Source: Chromobotia macracanthus (taxonomy: Eukaryota; Chordata; Actinopteri; Cypriniformes; Botiidae). Taken from it: a stretch of DNA of 64,000 nucleotides. This document shows positions 10,401 to 22,560 of the stretch, in pieces. The stretch is taken from contig JAZGTH010000007.1 in NCBI GenBank assembly GCA_036877525.1, positions 8,679,501 through 8,743,500 of the forward strand. The letters run 5' to 3'. The notes beneath the pieces were generated by a model. It did not search any database and had not been told where the DNA came from. It saw only the letters and a program-made list of their open reading frames with translations. Position numbers and translations under genes: made by a program. How positions within the stretch are numbered: the stretch's first letter is position 1; the number at the start of each line of letters is the position of its first letter.

Positions 10401-13400
10401 CTCTGCTGAACAACTATCAGCAGATAATATTTGTACATGCTCTGATTAGTGCCACATCTTTTGACCTTACAGGTGAGGAGTGTTTGATGATGGCAATAAA
10501 AACACGCTGTCAAAATCAGCTGAAGAGGAGACGCAATCGCAGTGACCGCATGGTGAGCTGGGCAAGATCGCGCAGGAGCGCGGTAGGCAGAACCAGCCAT
10601 GTGGAGCATAATAGTGGCCTCTGTGAGATTCACTTTCTCCCTCTAGTGGTGGGCGTAAGGGACAGCAATCGAACCCAACACCTACACTGTGTAGGTGAGT
10701 AAATATACAGGTTTAAATATCTCTGGAATGTCAATGCTAAACTCTTGGGAAGATGACTGAATGGGAGACATTAAGGAGTGAATGACTGAGGGATAATTCA
10801 CTTCAAAAGCATTATTTACCCATGCATCATAAAAATAGACCATTTTGACTTCTTTACTATATTTAGGCTGTGTACGAAAGCTATAACATGCTGCCTCCAA
10901 AGGATGCATTCCAAGGTAGGAAGGCATCAAGGCACATCCAAATCCAAAGTTTACTTCACTTCCTGTCTCTTGAGATACCTATATCTGATCAATGTTTGAA
11001 GGCAGCATTATTGTGTCATTCGCTACCTTTAATACCCAATACTGCGTGTGCCTCTGCGGGAAAGGTAATTAGTTGAGCAGGGTTGAGCTTAAAAAATTAA
11101 AATGGCATTCAAAAAAATGGTTGACAATATCTGTATAAATTGTTTTACTTTTACTTTCAACAACTTTTGATAGCATTTCTATCAAGAAATTTATTGAGCA
11201 TTGTAGTTTTTAAATATTAGATTAGGTTTATATTTCAAATATAAGTTGTTACACTGCCTATTAAGGTGTCTAAAATCATCTCCAGAGGTGCCTTCGTGTG
11301 CAAATGCTGCCTGCGTAGCCACTGCTTGGTAGGGCAATACTTTGTGTAACAGACTGAAATTTAAGGCATTATTCACTGAATAGCTTGGACATTCTGCTAT
11401 TAATAACCTTTGCATTCCAAAATAGGTCATTCAGGTTGGCAAACACAAGTGCAAATAAGTAATGACAATTATAATTATATTATAATTATATTATAATTAT
11501 ATTATAATTATTATAATTTGAACAATGTTACAATCCCACATACATTTGGGCCTGGATGTGTTTGTATCATTTAGCTTTGGTCTGGCTGGATAAAAAGTTC
11601 AGATGTTAAATAGAGTGGGACCTGGTCTAAATCTGGCTTAGCACCAAATATTAAGCAGGACTGTCACTACTGTTTAATATTCAGTGTCACCTTATACTGT
11701 CTGGGTTTTAAATGTGCCAAGACATGCAGAAGAGTCATCACTGAAATGTCTTAATGGTGCTCTGAAGTGCATCACTTGAATGCTGACAGGACCATGTGTT
11801 TAAAGACATGTGCTTGTTGACATGACAGATCACCCAGACTTTGGCAGATGCCCACAGCCCCTGCCACTGACCAGCCCCAGTGTTCCCATCTCCAGCTGTG
11901 AGCTCAACAAAAACACCCGCCGCTGTCACCAGCAGCGTCTCGCCACACACCTGTCCTGCCGTCTCTACCAGACCTGTGATCACGCTGTTCTCCTGTCAGG
12001 TACAAAAGCACAGTGCACCTTAGATGATATAGTGATATAGTATATATATGGACTTATCGGCTGTCTCAGGTATGCCTGTTCAAGTATTCACATGACCTTT
12101 AACCCATGTATGTGCAGGTGGCTGGCAGGAACAGATAATATACCAGCGCCACGTGCAGAACCTGCAGCTGTTCTACCAAATGCTGAGGAACAATGGCTTT
12201 CATAAGGACCACATCAAGACATTCTTTGCTGGAAACGGGCAGGTAGCAGGTCAGAGGACACATTTAAGTCAAGCTGGCTTTTCTTTAGGCATTTGGAATA
12301 AGTACCCTATTGGTAACAAGAGAACCAGGTCATCCCTGGGTTTTTAACAGCAGCTAGTAAAAACCATGTTTAAAGAATTGGGGTACGATGTTATGGAAAA
12401 GTTGTCGAGTCGTATCATTCCGTAAAGAACCTATCTGCTACACAAAAGTTCTTTATAAACAAAGGTTCTACAGACTATAAAAATGTAAGATGATAATGGT
12501 TCTTTTAAGAACTTTTGACTGAAAGGTTGTAGAATACAAAATGTTGTTTTATGGCACTGCTGTAAATAACTTTTTGTAGCACCTTTATTTTTAAGTGTGG
12601 CTCACGTTTCATGCTTTACATTCTGATTCAATAATTTTCTTTATTTTCACAGCTAAAGAGACAGATGGGATGTATCCAGCCACAGAGAAAGAGGTGATCA
12701 GGAATCACATCTCTTATATCTGCAGAAAACAGCACTGTGCAGATTCTCTGGTTCTGTACCTGAACAGCCCCACACAGAACGATGGAACCATGCTGCTCTG
12801 GGACCGCAATAACAATGGCATTGTGAGAAACATTGCACATGCAGAAACATTCTCATGGATGCACTGTATTTGTCAATCACAAACATACATGATCAAACTT
12901 TTGTCGCCATGGAAGCTAATGTCTTTTCCCATCCTTTTCTCCATAAGCATTTCAAACAGTCTACAATACAGAGTGGAAAGTCTACAAAAGTTTTAAGCCA
13001 CAAACCAAACCAACCAGTTCTGAGATGAATCAAAGCTTTTTAAACTTAGATCTAAAGCAAAATAGTATTCTGAAGAAAAAGATAATTTTACAAAGCATCA
13101 ACAATCAACTATACAAACAATAAAACAATGATACAAACTATTGACCTAAATGAAAAAAAAAAATATGTTATGTTGTTAATGTGAAATATTCAGACATACA
13201 AAAGGGAAACTAACTCAGTTAAATGCTTTGCTACATGTTTTGGTTAACCTTTTTGGTTCTACTTTTTTGCTGCAATTTTTTCCCATGGTAATGACTTCAT
13301 CCTCCTTTCCTCTCTGAGGATTGTGGGTAGTGGATTATTTTTTAAAAACTTTTAAAAAGTTTGAAAATGCACTGATTTGTGGCTTCTACAGAAACATATA

Positions 13401-16287
13401 TCATTATTCATTCTGAAATATATTTCTCAGAAGCACTTTATTTTACAGTCCTGTTCATATATAAACATACAATGTACTTATTGTGTAACTGTAATTACTA
13501 GGTACCAATCATGATCCTAATCCATATTTGGTACATGTAGTTACCAGTTTTTTGTTGTGTAAGTACACTGTAAGTGCCGCTACTGTAAAATAAAGTACAA
13601 CCAATTTCTCTATGGAGGAAATAAATGGGATTGGTACTGTTGGAACCCTGTTATTTTACTCAACAGTGGCAGGAATCCACTGACGTTGTTGAAGTAGATT
13701 TTTCAGTTCAGTGCATTTGTCTTTGTGAAAATACAGGAATGTATATTTACAAAGACAGGCCCACAAATCTAGAATAGCATTTCTCATGTTGATTTTGCGA
13801 GGATGTATTGTGTTTTACTGAAGGTGCTGAGATTGGTCTGCTATGAATGTGTGGTTACAGAAGCAAAGGGAGGATACATGAATATAGAGTTTAGAGTTAA
13901 GGAATGTAAAAACATCTCTTATCTTCCCGTAAGGGAATCCAATTCCTTTTTTTCTAGCCCACCACTTCAAAGTGCCCACTAACCAAAGGATTAAAGCATT
14001 ACACATTGAATGCTGACTTCTGGTTAGCTCTCATCAATCCGTTGTTTCATTTCAAGCAATGAATCTGTTTACTTTTTGCACTAATACGCTTTGGTGTTTG
14101 GTCTATGACCCTTCAATTCCAGTGTAGAGGATTATATGGTGTATTTTTAATACAGCTAAGGAGAATGCCACCTGTGCAGCAAAAGTCTAACACAGAATGC
14201 TTTATCAAATCTTATTTCCTTAAGGCAGACTGGACTTCACTCCTAACAAGAAAGATGAGCGAGATTAGATCACATTTCATGGAGAAATATGGCAATCTTA
14301 AGCCGACAATCTTATTAAAACACAGACAGGTCTTTATATTAACTCACAACAGAGCATCCATTCTCTTTCATCTATCAATAATATAATCATTCCAGAAACC
14401 ATGCACACTTTTAATTACATTGCTTTTAATAAGTAGACTCATGTTGCTTTACCAATCTCTCACAATCCTTTACAAAAGGTGGTCAGTAATCCTGACCATA
14501 TGTTGAGAGCAGGGCAAACAGAAGGAAGCAGACTGCACAGTAAAACCCAACCTTCCATGACACTGTGCACAGACTCTCTGGGGACAAACACAACAACCTG
14601 ATCCCCAGACAGGGATGTAGTGACAACGTGGGGCTTGAGAGATAAGGACCACACAGCATCAGGGCCACAGACACTCATATAAAAGCTGCTCGCTTTTTCC
14701 TAAAGCAAGGAGTATGGCACTGTTAATTTCATCCACTGACCTGTGCCTCTTTGGTTTTCTGAGACAGACCATAATGATATTAATGATGTGCCAAGACTGA
14801 TTTTTTTTAGATAAGGGTTAGTAAATAGGAGCTGATAAATATGATTCAGCGTCAAACTAATGTCAATCATATTAAAATTGGATTGTATGAGCTACTCAGA
14901 CATGTTATAAAACAACTGATATTCTATCCTGTGACCACACATCAGTTAAATTAATTTATCAGAGACATATCTACAATATCACCTATAATAGGTGATATTT
15001 CTTGGTGGAAAATTGTTACATTTTTATCATGAATAATTTATGAATAAATGTAACTTTTATATCATTAGCACCTTTTATCAGATTTACTGCAGACATTTTA
15101 TTGCATTACAGTGATTTTACATCATATTTTGACTTGGTATAATCACTGTAACACACAGCCTCTCATGGATTATTGCTGTAATAAACTGCATTCAAGGACA
15201 AACTTAAATCTTGCATTGTGCATTACAGAAAAACTGTAAATGATTTCAGAGAAATTTTGTCTTGTTTCTCCAGGCTGATCTGAAGGAGCAATACTCTGTG
15301 GGGGAATTGCTGGCAGATCTGGCAGGGTGCAGAGCCAGTCGCGTGCTGCTGTTTGTGGAGCAAAGCTACAGCGGGGCCCTTAGCAAGAGACTGGCGGGGT
15401 CCCTCAAACACCTCAATGTGGTGCTGCTGAATGGGCTGTCCAGAGTGGACACAGCTGAGTTCTGGGCCTCTCTGCACCCATCTCAGTGCCTCACAGACCA
15501 TCTCAGTAAGGTGAGAGGTCAACCTGTACACGACATTAGAAGCATCATCCCAGATATGTACAATCATGGTCAACATTTTGAATCAGGACAATTAAAATGA
15601 CATTTTCAGACTTTCTCATTGTAACAAAACAAGGTTAGTGTTACACAGTGAGGTTAGACACTACATTGACAATCTGGGATTTTAATTTAAACTTGTAAAT
15701 AGAGAGTTTTAAAGTTCTGACATATTTAAAATCACACAAATCATTAGGATGTGCACAAACTGGAGTCAATGCCAGTTTAAGTGCATGCTGTGATTAAGCA
15801 AGCTCAAGCAGAATTAAAGATATTATGAAATTAATGTTAATTGTTCAATTAAACTGTTTACTCGTACTATTATGCTGTATTAACATATTTTTTATATTTT
15901 GTTTAACTTTAACAAAAAAGAAGAACTAAAAAAGTAAAAAACAAAACAAAAGAAACTTTTGTACAGTGATTTAGGACTTCAACATCACATTGTATGTGAC
16001 AAACATTTCATACTGGTGACAATATGACCAATTACTAACACAAAAATGGTAACATTTTAAAATTAAATTAGAGAAATGTTTTTCTTATTCAATGCCAGAA
16101 TTCTGTAATACCTCGACTGGGTGATGCTGCTCTGGGCCTGCTGAATGTGACTTTGGCCGGTGCTCCATGTAACTCCACACCCCCCCTCACAGAGGCCGAG
16201 GTGAGGAGAGAATACATGGGCTGCCAGAATCTACCCACAGCTCTGTGGTACCTAAAACGACTCAAATCTGACAACAGCAGAAACTGA
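7013..16287 (+). CDS. Predicted secreted legumain-like (clan CD fold) protein, probably catalytically dead; six exons
   Basis: CDS is the join of 7013-7493, 11829-11999, 12118-12249, 12653-12822, 15274-15510 and 16099-16287: 1380 nt, 459 residues, one frame throughout, all introns GT..AG with matching phases. Residues 1-20 look like a signal peptide (hydrophobic core CVSLVICAVLI). Potential N-glycosylation sites are N146, N413 and N422. Residues about 208-355 follow the order of caspase-hemoglobinase-fold peptidases such as legumain: HAVLLSGGW, then a helix and KTFFAGNG, then strand LVLYLNSPT where Tyr-x-x-x-His-Gly is expected, then VLLFVEQSYSG (345-352) matching legumain's strand-E-A-C-E-S-G. 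The catalytic His-Gly reads Pro-Thr (301-302) and the nucleophile Cys reads Ser349. Alternative start: an in-frame ATG at 6962 would add 17 residues but bury the signal peptide. Polyadenylation signal at 16605. I do not recognise a named orthologue. The fold assignment is inference from motif order; the gene model itself is strong. Confidence 0.8.
8778..9031. mobile_element. Non-autonomous palindromic DNA transposon (MITE), copy 1
   Basis: Rich in direct and inverted copies of GGTTCTT/AAGAACC. The right end reads cctttgaggaaactttatttttaagagtgt; its reverse complement resembles the left end (gctcttaacaatgaatg then aaaaatggttctt). This architecture is very common in cyprinid genomes. No transposase is present. 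Confidence 0.65.
11467..11519. repeat. AT-rich tandem repeat, 11-bp unit
   Basis: About four tandem copies of ATTATAATTAT, in intron 1 of the legumain-like gene. Confidence 0.85.
11829..11999 (+). CDS. Legumain-like gene, exon 2 (residues 161-218)
   Basis: Acceptor catgacag, donor gtacaa; phase 1 in, phase 1 out. It encodes a cysteine-rich stretch (SSCELNKNTRRC, LSCRLYQTC) leading into HAVLLSGGW, the first core strand of the proposed peptidase-like domain. Confidence 0.8.
12118..12249 (+). CDS. Legumain-like gene, exon 3 (residues 218-262)
   Basis: Acceptor tatgtgcag. I chose the donor GCAG/gtcaga at 12250 over gtagca at 12243, because only the former keeps the frame into exon 4 and avoids a stop. 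It encodes a helix (VQNLQLFYQMLRNNGF) and strand KTFFAGNG, corresponding to the helix and second strand after the start of the legumain core. Confidence 0.78.
12390..12597. mobile_element. Non-autonomous palindromic DNA transposon (MITE), decayed copy 2
   Basis: Shares the GGTTCTT/AAGAACC arms and the terminal word cctttatttttaag with the element at 8778-9031. The left terminus is badly eroded, so the start is approximate. It ends about 55 bp before exon 4. Confidence 0.5.
12653..12822 (+). CDS. Legumain-like gene, exon 4 (residues 262-318; altered His-Gly block)
   Basis: Acceptor ttattttcacag, donor gtgaga. It encodes the strand SLVLYLNSPTQNDG. In clan CD peptidases this strand is followed by the catalytic His-Gly; here the aligned pair is Pro301-Thr302. 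The following LLWDRNNNG loop is acidic and could bind a cation, which is speculation. Confidence 0.82.
12823..15273 (+). other. Intron 4 of the legumain-like gene
   Basis: A 2.45 kb intron. It contains the small inverted-repeat element at 13434-13597. Open frames at 13815-14386 and 14460-14678 have no exon signals or recognisable homology. Confidence 0.55.
13434..13597. mobile_element. Small MITE with CACTTTATTTTACAGT termini
   Basis: The left end, CACTTTATTTTACAGT, and the right end, ACTGTAAAATAAAGT, are inverted copies. The interior has the 'gtacttattgtgtaactgtaattac' type of filler seen in a widespread fish miniature element. Confidence 0.65.
15274..15510 (+). CDS. Legumain-like gene, exon 5 (residues 319-397; altered Cys block)
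   Basis: Acceptor cttgtttctccag, donor gtgaga, phase 0 both ends. It encodes SRVLLFVEQSYSGAL (340-354). The hydrophobic strand followed by E-x-x-x-S-G matches the nucleophile block of legumain-type peptidases, with Ser349 at the cysteine position. It ends with the strand NVVLLNGLS. Confidence 0.85.
16099..16287 (+). CDS. Legumain-like gene, exon 6 (residues 398-459 and stop)
   Basis: Acceptor ttattcaatgccag; 62 codons then TGA at 16285. It carries two N-glycosylation sequons (N413, N422) and cysteines, consistent with a secreted protein. No membrane segment or GPI signal is evident at the C-terminus. Confidence 0.82.
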   Translation, partial: NSVIPRLGDAALGLLNVTLAGAPCNSTPPLTEAEVRREYMGCQNLPTALWYLKRLKSDNSRN

Positions 16288-16630
16288 GATAAAAACCCTC
16301 CTGCTGCAAACATCTAAGACCGCCGTTGGATGGACTACAGCCAAATCTACTGTTTCCCAGTCACCCAAATTAGACACTTTAATGTTCAGTTGGACACAGT
16401 TTTGGAGTACTTCCTCCTATAAAAAGTGGAATGAGAACCTACAGAGTAGTCCTAGAGTGCAACGCATGACTTTGTACAACTTCAAAAACCATGACCAACG
16501 CTTTCTTCTCACAACCCTCCTCTGATCTACCTGCATGTGTGTGCTTGATTCACCCTGACAAGCTGTTGAGGAACACAGACCCCATAATGTGTGCTTTTTT
16601 GATGAATAAAAGTAAAACAAGTAACGCAGG
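16288..16630 (+). other. 3' UTR and polyadenylation signal of the legumain-like gene
   Basis: AATAAA at 16605-16610 is the first consensus signal after the stop codon, giving a UTR of about 340 nt. The 136-codon open frame at 16491-16901 overlaps it and is not supported as coding. Confidence 0.6.
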
Positions 16631-19600
16631 ACAGAGAGAACAAGGCCGAAAGCATCTATCATGTCCTTATGTTGAACCTCGGTTACTCCGGCTAGACTCT
16701 CCGCAGTGGGCGCCCCGTGGGGAGCGTCCTATGCCAACCTCTCCTCTCTCTGTCTGCTATGGGGGTTCAGCTCAGGGACAAGAGCGCTCTAGTAACAGAG
16801 CGCTCTTCCGCGGGTCAGCACACAGGGCACGGCTGGAACTGAACAATGGTGACGACGCCACTCTAGAACACACCTCACTTGAACATTTCAGAACAAAATA
16901 ACTCAGTAAGGGACAGTGGCCCAGTATGATTTAGTTATGAAAGAATGAAATGTTCTTTCATTATGTACGAACTCTGGCAGACACTGGGCTTTGCAAGCAT
17001 GTATTTATAAAGGACCTTTTACTCCCTTATTTCACTCTGTACTAACCACCCTGTCCAAAGTCTTCTCATCTCCACAAGCATTTAAACACCACTAACAGAT
17101 AATAGTAAGAGTGTTGTGAACATATTTTAGGCTACATGCCACAGTCCAAGCAGACCCTGTGGGAAATCATACACATTCTTTATAAATTACTGACAGTTTC
17201 CAAAGTGCAGCTACTCAGTCTAAATGAAGACCTTTTTCAAGTTCTCACCAGTAAAACCAGCCAGTGTTTCACAATTCACTCCAGACTTCCAATGTTCTCA
17301 GCTGTTTTCAATTCTATCAACATGGATGGGCACTGGCCAAACCCCCATCAAACCTCAGTGCATTTGAATTAATCATTAATTCTACACTTAAATCATTAAA
17401 GATAAACGATTTTTGTATAGATTAGAAATGTGTTATTATTTGTCATGTTCTTCTAAATGAATGAATTGTAACGTCTTAAGGATTGTTCATGTCCTTGCGT
17501 GTGTTAAACCATAGCTTCAGTCAAAAGATGTAAATACTCAGATATTTATATATATGTAAATATTCAGACTTTATTTGTAGGTTTACAACTCCAAGTCTGA
17601 TTTTAAGAATGATGCATTTAAACCAACCAGTGCATATGAAATGAAAATACCTAAAAGTAGTTTATAAGTTATCTGTTCCTTTAAAAATAGCCACTTTATT
17701 TTTAAATGTTGCTCTTCGTAGAGCACAGTAACATGTTGGTATATCATTTAAAGGCTTTACAACACTGTAACATTTCCCTTTGGCATTTCTGTAAATGTGA
17801 CTGTGGTCAACATAACTCCCATTAATACCCATCATCTTTTGAAATGTCATTAATCTTTAAAATTCATGTACATTTAGCATTTTAAACCTGGAAAAAAAAC
17901 CTATGACATGTTCTCTGTGTGTTCTGTCAGAGTAGCCACATTGTTATTAAAGTGGTAAAACAATAAAGCGGTTAAAAGTTTGGCTCAGCCTGATATGGTT
18001 ATCATTCACCCAACAATATTTTACTGTGTACATTACTGTACTTAAGTATTACCAGTAATTTAAAACTGCACTTTACAAACTAATTACACATTATTATGTA
18101 CATATATATGTAGGTTAGTAATTTTTCTCTGTACTTGCATCAACACAGTCACATGAAAACTGTATAGCCTACAAAGTTTTAACAAAAACTCTTGTTGCAT
18201 GTGCACTGTGGTGGCCTTGAGCAGATTATCCACAATTCCATCTCTAGACAATGTAAACCAAGATTCCATGTTTCCTCAGTCCACAGAACTTAACTGTATA
18301 AAGTGTGAAAGAGCTAACTAAAACTAAGTGAGGATGTAACAGAATCACTGTAACAGAAATGAACACGCTCACCATATTCTGTGTGAACTTCATAACCTGT
18401 GTCACCTGCATAACCGTTAACTGAGAAAAATTCTCCATAGTTCATTACATTTGTGCAGTCTAGTGCAGCTGTGCCTGGAATGAACTTTGAAGCTCCTGTT
18501 TCTTGTTGTACATGGCCTTTCCATGTACTTTCAATGGCGAGCAACTCCTTGTGCCTCAAACAACACAGAGAGCAGGCAGAGAACATATGAGGAAGAAAGA
18601 GACCACTTGTAGAAAAATGCACAGGAGAAACAATCAATATAGGGCTGTGGGACAGGAAGGCCTGCCTTTTAGTTAAAAGATAAACCTCCTTGTTTTATGC
18701 ATAGCAGCTTTAGTCAATTTCAGCTAAAGACACAACTTACCTCATCCAGTTTTGTTGGTGATTGTTAAAACAATCTAGACATTCAGTTTTTGAAATTTTG
18801 GACTTCACTCATGAAGATAGGAGCTAAGTGACTTATAAAAAAAATAAAAAGACATTGTTTAGTTTCTCTGACCCCCATGAGGTTGAACTTCTCCACTTTC
18901 CTTTGGCTCTAGAAATCACTTAAGGTCAAGGGTCCTCTAAGGGCCATCTCCCTTTGCCTTCTCTCAGATTGCCTTCTCAGACAGAACTGAGAATTGGTCG
19001 GTCTAGGGTCAAGTTTGCTGAGGCATCAATAACATGGAAATATGACATTAAAAGTGAAGCCTATAGCTTATGGGACTGCAAGCTCTGAAAGCATAGTAAG
19101 TGCTTTCTTTATAATTGAATATTACACCAAAATTAGAAGTTCAGTTCTAAAGACTAGTGAATTGTCTTGCTGACTACATAGGCAGCTGTCTTCTAAGGCA
19201 GCACCCACATTTTAGAACACACATAGAGGGTTACACTGTCTTATGCTTTTAGCACACTGTTTAAATGTGATTAGGAATGAGCTCAGGAAGCACTCTGTAG
19301 CTCTGCAACAAAAAAAGCTGCCACTTTGAAAAGTCCAAGACTTCCTGTATAAATTAATAAAAAGGGCCAGTGCTAATCCTCCATTCTTTGCTAAACCTTT
19401 TTTCCGGACATTCCGCAGACATCTTTTTCAGCAAGGCCAGGCAGCAGGCCGCGCAAGGTGTATCTATTAATTCCTCTATTTTGAAAGCATTAACCCCTCA
19501 TCTCCCTGAATAGACGTTCCCACCTCAGTTTCTTCCTGTATACATGTGTATTCTGATACGCAGTTCCTGCGGTTTAAAACACAGCGTGGGTTGTGTTTAC

Positions 19601-22140
19601 ATCACAGTGTCAGTCAGAGTTGAATGTGCGAGGTGTGGAGTTACAACGCTGATGGCTGTGTGTGTCTAAGTGTGTGTAGCGGATGCTCTGTTGACTGTGG
19701 CTCATATATCAAAGGGTGAAAGAGACCAACAGTGAGCACGGGTTTATACAGAGGCTGAACGGTCAGGATAAATAGAGAAGTCCATTAGCGGGCCGCTGTG
19801 TGTGTGTTAGGTTTTAAGGAAGAACTGAGTGTACCACCTGAGAGCCTGCAGCGAGACAAGACACAGAAATCAGGCAGGGTGTGGATGACTTGTACGCTGA
19901 GAGACTATATCCTGTCTCTAATAAATTAAGATGCACTCAGACAGCCCTCTGGTTAAGACTACAGATCAGCTGATAACAGGATCACCACCTCTGGGTTACA
20001 CACATGCTCACACACATACACACACAGTTCTTAGGTTTTCTAAGGATGAAGAAGACCCTGTCTGTCCCAACACATCTTCTATAGTTCGCTATCCACTAAA
20101 CCAATGGAATTTAAGTCAATCAGAGAGGGGGTCACATTTCCTCTCTTAAACCAGCCAGGATCTGGTTGTGGTGAAGAGAGAAAGTGAATGAATTGTGGTG
20201 TGAATTTCTTTACAGTAATAAGGAAACAGTAACAGATGCTGGAGCCTACACACTACTGACCTTCCTTGTTCTGCACTCTAACCATCATGAAAATCGAGCA
20301 TCCAGTCAGAGCTGAAGATGGTGGACAATCTGAAACCACAAAAAGTATATGGACACTGAAGTCCCAATATACAAATGTATGCATGTCATTACATTACATA
20401 ACAAATTATCAAACCAAGTACCATCTACACACAAATGTTGCTCAACCTGTCACCAGAATAGACTTCACATTGCTATTTCTGCCATTACTTTTAACCAACT
20501 GGTCCCACGGTTATTTTTAGTGAATGTACAGTACACTTACAGTTCCCTTCAAGTTCATGCAGGTGTCCTAGCAGAGTAACCACAGGGGTAGCTCATTACA
20601 TCACACAGAAAGTGACTAAACAACCTTAGAAATGTTTGCTTGAATTTGCGCTTGTTTTGATTCAAAGTCAACTTGGTTCGATATTTTGTGTTGTGGGTTT
20701 CACCAAACAGAATAGCAAATGTTGATTGTTTCAAAAAAGTTCTCCAAACACTGCCACCATCTTCCATTGGTCAGATAAACTTCACCACTGGTTGACAAGA
20801 GTCACCATGTTGGGCTTGTCAGCATGATCAAACTGACAGCAATGTTTTAAAAGCACAACAGTGTGCACATTTCTGAGTAAAATCAGCCTACAAATGGTTT
20901 ACAGTATTTGTGTCTGTGTATTAAGATGAGATAGGAGAAAGTGTTTGAGAAACATTTAAATTAAATAACACACTTCAGCTTTAAGTGCTTACCCAGATAA
21001 GGAAGCAGATGACTTACTATGCCATTAAAGCCCATTTTTAATTCTGCATCACATCAAAACATGATCCTTGTTTGCAGCCTCTTCACTAAGCAGAACAACT
21101 GTGCCATAATTGTACTGTAAATGCACTCCCTAATTTAAAGAAGCACCATCTTTAAGCACAAGATCTCCTTAATCTAATCCATACACATGTATACACTGCT
21201 TTAATTCACACCCAACCCTTCTGCAGGTCATCTTCCCAGCTGCCCTTTATCTTCAAACAAAAGAGAGGAGACTTCTTTATTCCTAACCCCAGAACTCTAA
21301 AACAGATCAAAGCCACAGCACAGTCTCAGAGGCTGGACAGGATCAAAGCTCGCAGACTATGATCCCGATGTGTTTACAATTTTCTACAGAGGAGAGCAAT
21401 AAGACACAGAGGGAACAACATTAGGGAGCAAAAGAGCACACAGAAGAATGAATAAAGGAAGTGGGTAGTCACTGGATGGGCGGGTTAGCAAGAGCAGGGG
21501 TGTGAGACTGCTGGAATGTAAAAGCAGGGAAATATTAAATGTGTATGAACTGTCAAGTGTCCATTTTTATTCTCCATCACTGAATTGCTGTAGTTAAATA
21601 CAGAAGATGGCAAACTGCAAACTAATGTAACTACAAACAAAAATGTAAATACAAATACAAAGCAAACTGTGAGAGAAGTTGTTACACCACTTGTGTGAAT
21701 TAGGCTTAATCTGTTTCAAATAGTACTGTTTATTTGTATTGCTAAATACATTTTATTGGCCCCAAAAAATGTCTCGAAACATAGAAAAAACTACAAACAC
21801 TATTCACTTGTTTTCACACTTTGTTCCCATTAGTTAAATATTTTCTATAAAACCCTACAAAAGTCCTCAGAGTTTAATTCTTATTTAGACAAAAGAACTC
21901 AAACAATATTAGAGAAGCTAGAGGGCAGAGAGGTAAAAACAGAGATAGATGAAATCTGCCCTGATCTGGTTGATCCTGTTCTTGTCTATGGTATGACAAA
22001 CATATGGCTTGCCAATGAGTACAGTCATATCCATGCTGTTTCACCAATCCATAGATAACATGTAACTACAGTAACTTCAATTCACTTTGGACAAGTAAAG
22101 GGACCAATTGTATATATCCCATGCATCACACAGAAGAATT
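16631..22140. other. Gene-poor stretch
   Basis: No exon chain found on either strand. Segment 19270-19500 is moderately GC-rich with homeodomain-type TAAT cores and could be regulatory. The minus-strand frame at 18314-18637 (107 codons) has no recognisable family. Confidence 0.4.
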
Positions 22141-22144
22141 TTCT

Positions 22145-22300
22145 ACATGACAGGAGCTGGAATCTGTCTGGTCTTCAGACATGGCTTAATAAACAATAAG
22201 AGGCCTTGAGTGCGCTCTTTCCAGTGTACTATTTCCCTGCTAAGCACTTTGTTGAATGATGCACTCAACGACTTACACGAAAAGATGACTGAAAAATAGG
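22145..22300 (-). pseudogene. Possible remnant of the terminal abcb6 exon
   Basis: On the minus strand this reads REIVHWKERTQGLL, which loosely matches the GEIVERGTHQ.LL pattern that follows the H-loop in ABCB6/ABCB7 transporters. It lies downstream, in gene order, of the clearer exons at 23315-34728. The match is short and needs an alignment. Confidence 0.3.
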
Positions 22301-22384
22301 GCAGAGACAAAATCACTCTGAATGAAAGCATCTGCCAAAGACAATGCAAATAAATATAAAATTTACATTAAAACATTAATTAAA

Positions 22385-22560
22385 CATTAAAGAAACAATT
22401 TACTCAAAAATGAACATTTGTTCATCGTTTACATAGTTTTAAGTATGTTGGTAACCAAACAACAGTGGAACTCATTGACTTCCATCGTGCGGACACAACA
22501 CCACTGAAACATTTCTCAAAATATCTTCTTTTGTCGTTCTTTTCTTGTTCATAACTGTTT
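22385..22560. mobile_element. Interspersed fish repeat (gene-end 'tactcaaaaatgaacatt...ggtaaccaaacaac' type)
   Basis: Contains the words tttactcaaaaatgaacat, gttggtaaccaaacaa, cattgacttccat and aaatatcttcttttgt in the order typical of a very abundant cyprinid non-autonomous element. Related pieces occur at 23500-23600, 25370-25570 and inside the dead abcb6 exon at 34661-34707. Confidence 0.6.

Larger units (their letters stand above)
7494..11828 (+). other. Intron 1 of the legumain-like gene
   Basis: A 4.3 kb intron from gtgagt to catgacag. It contains the palindromic element at 8778-9031 and a short AT-rich tandem repeat at 11467-11519. I see no other exon. Confidence 0.6.

Noticed and set aside
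12240..12250. Earlier donor (gtagca at 12243) for exon 3 of the legumain-like gene.
   Set aside because: It breaks the frame into exon 4 and hits a stop; the donor at 12250 keeps a single frame.
16491..16901. 136-codon plus-strand frame.
   Set aside because: It overlaps the 3' UTR and polyadenylation signal of the legumain-like gene and shows no family.
18314..18637. 107-codon minus-strand frame considered as an abcb6 C-terminal exon.
   Set aside because: Its translation shows none of the ABC D-loop or H-loop patterns.
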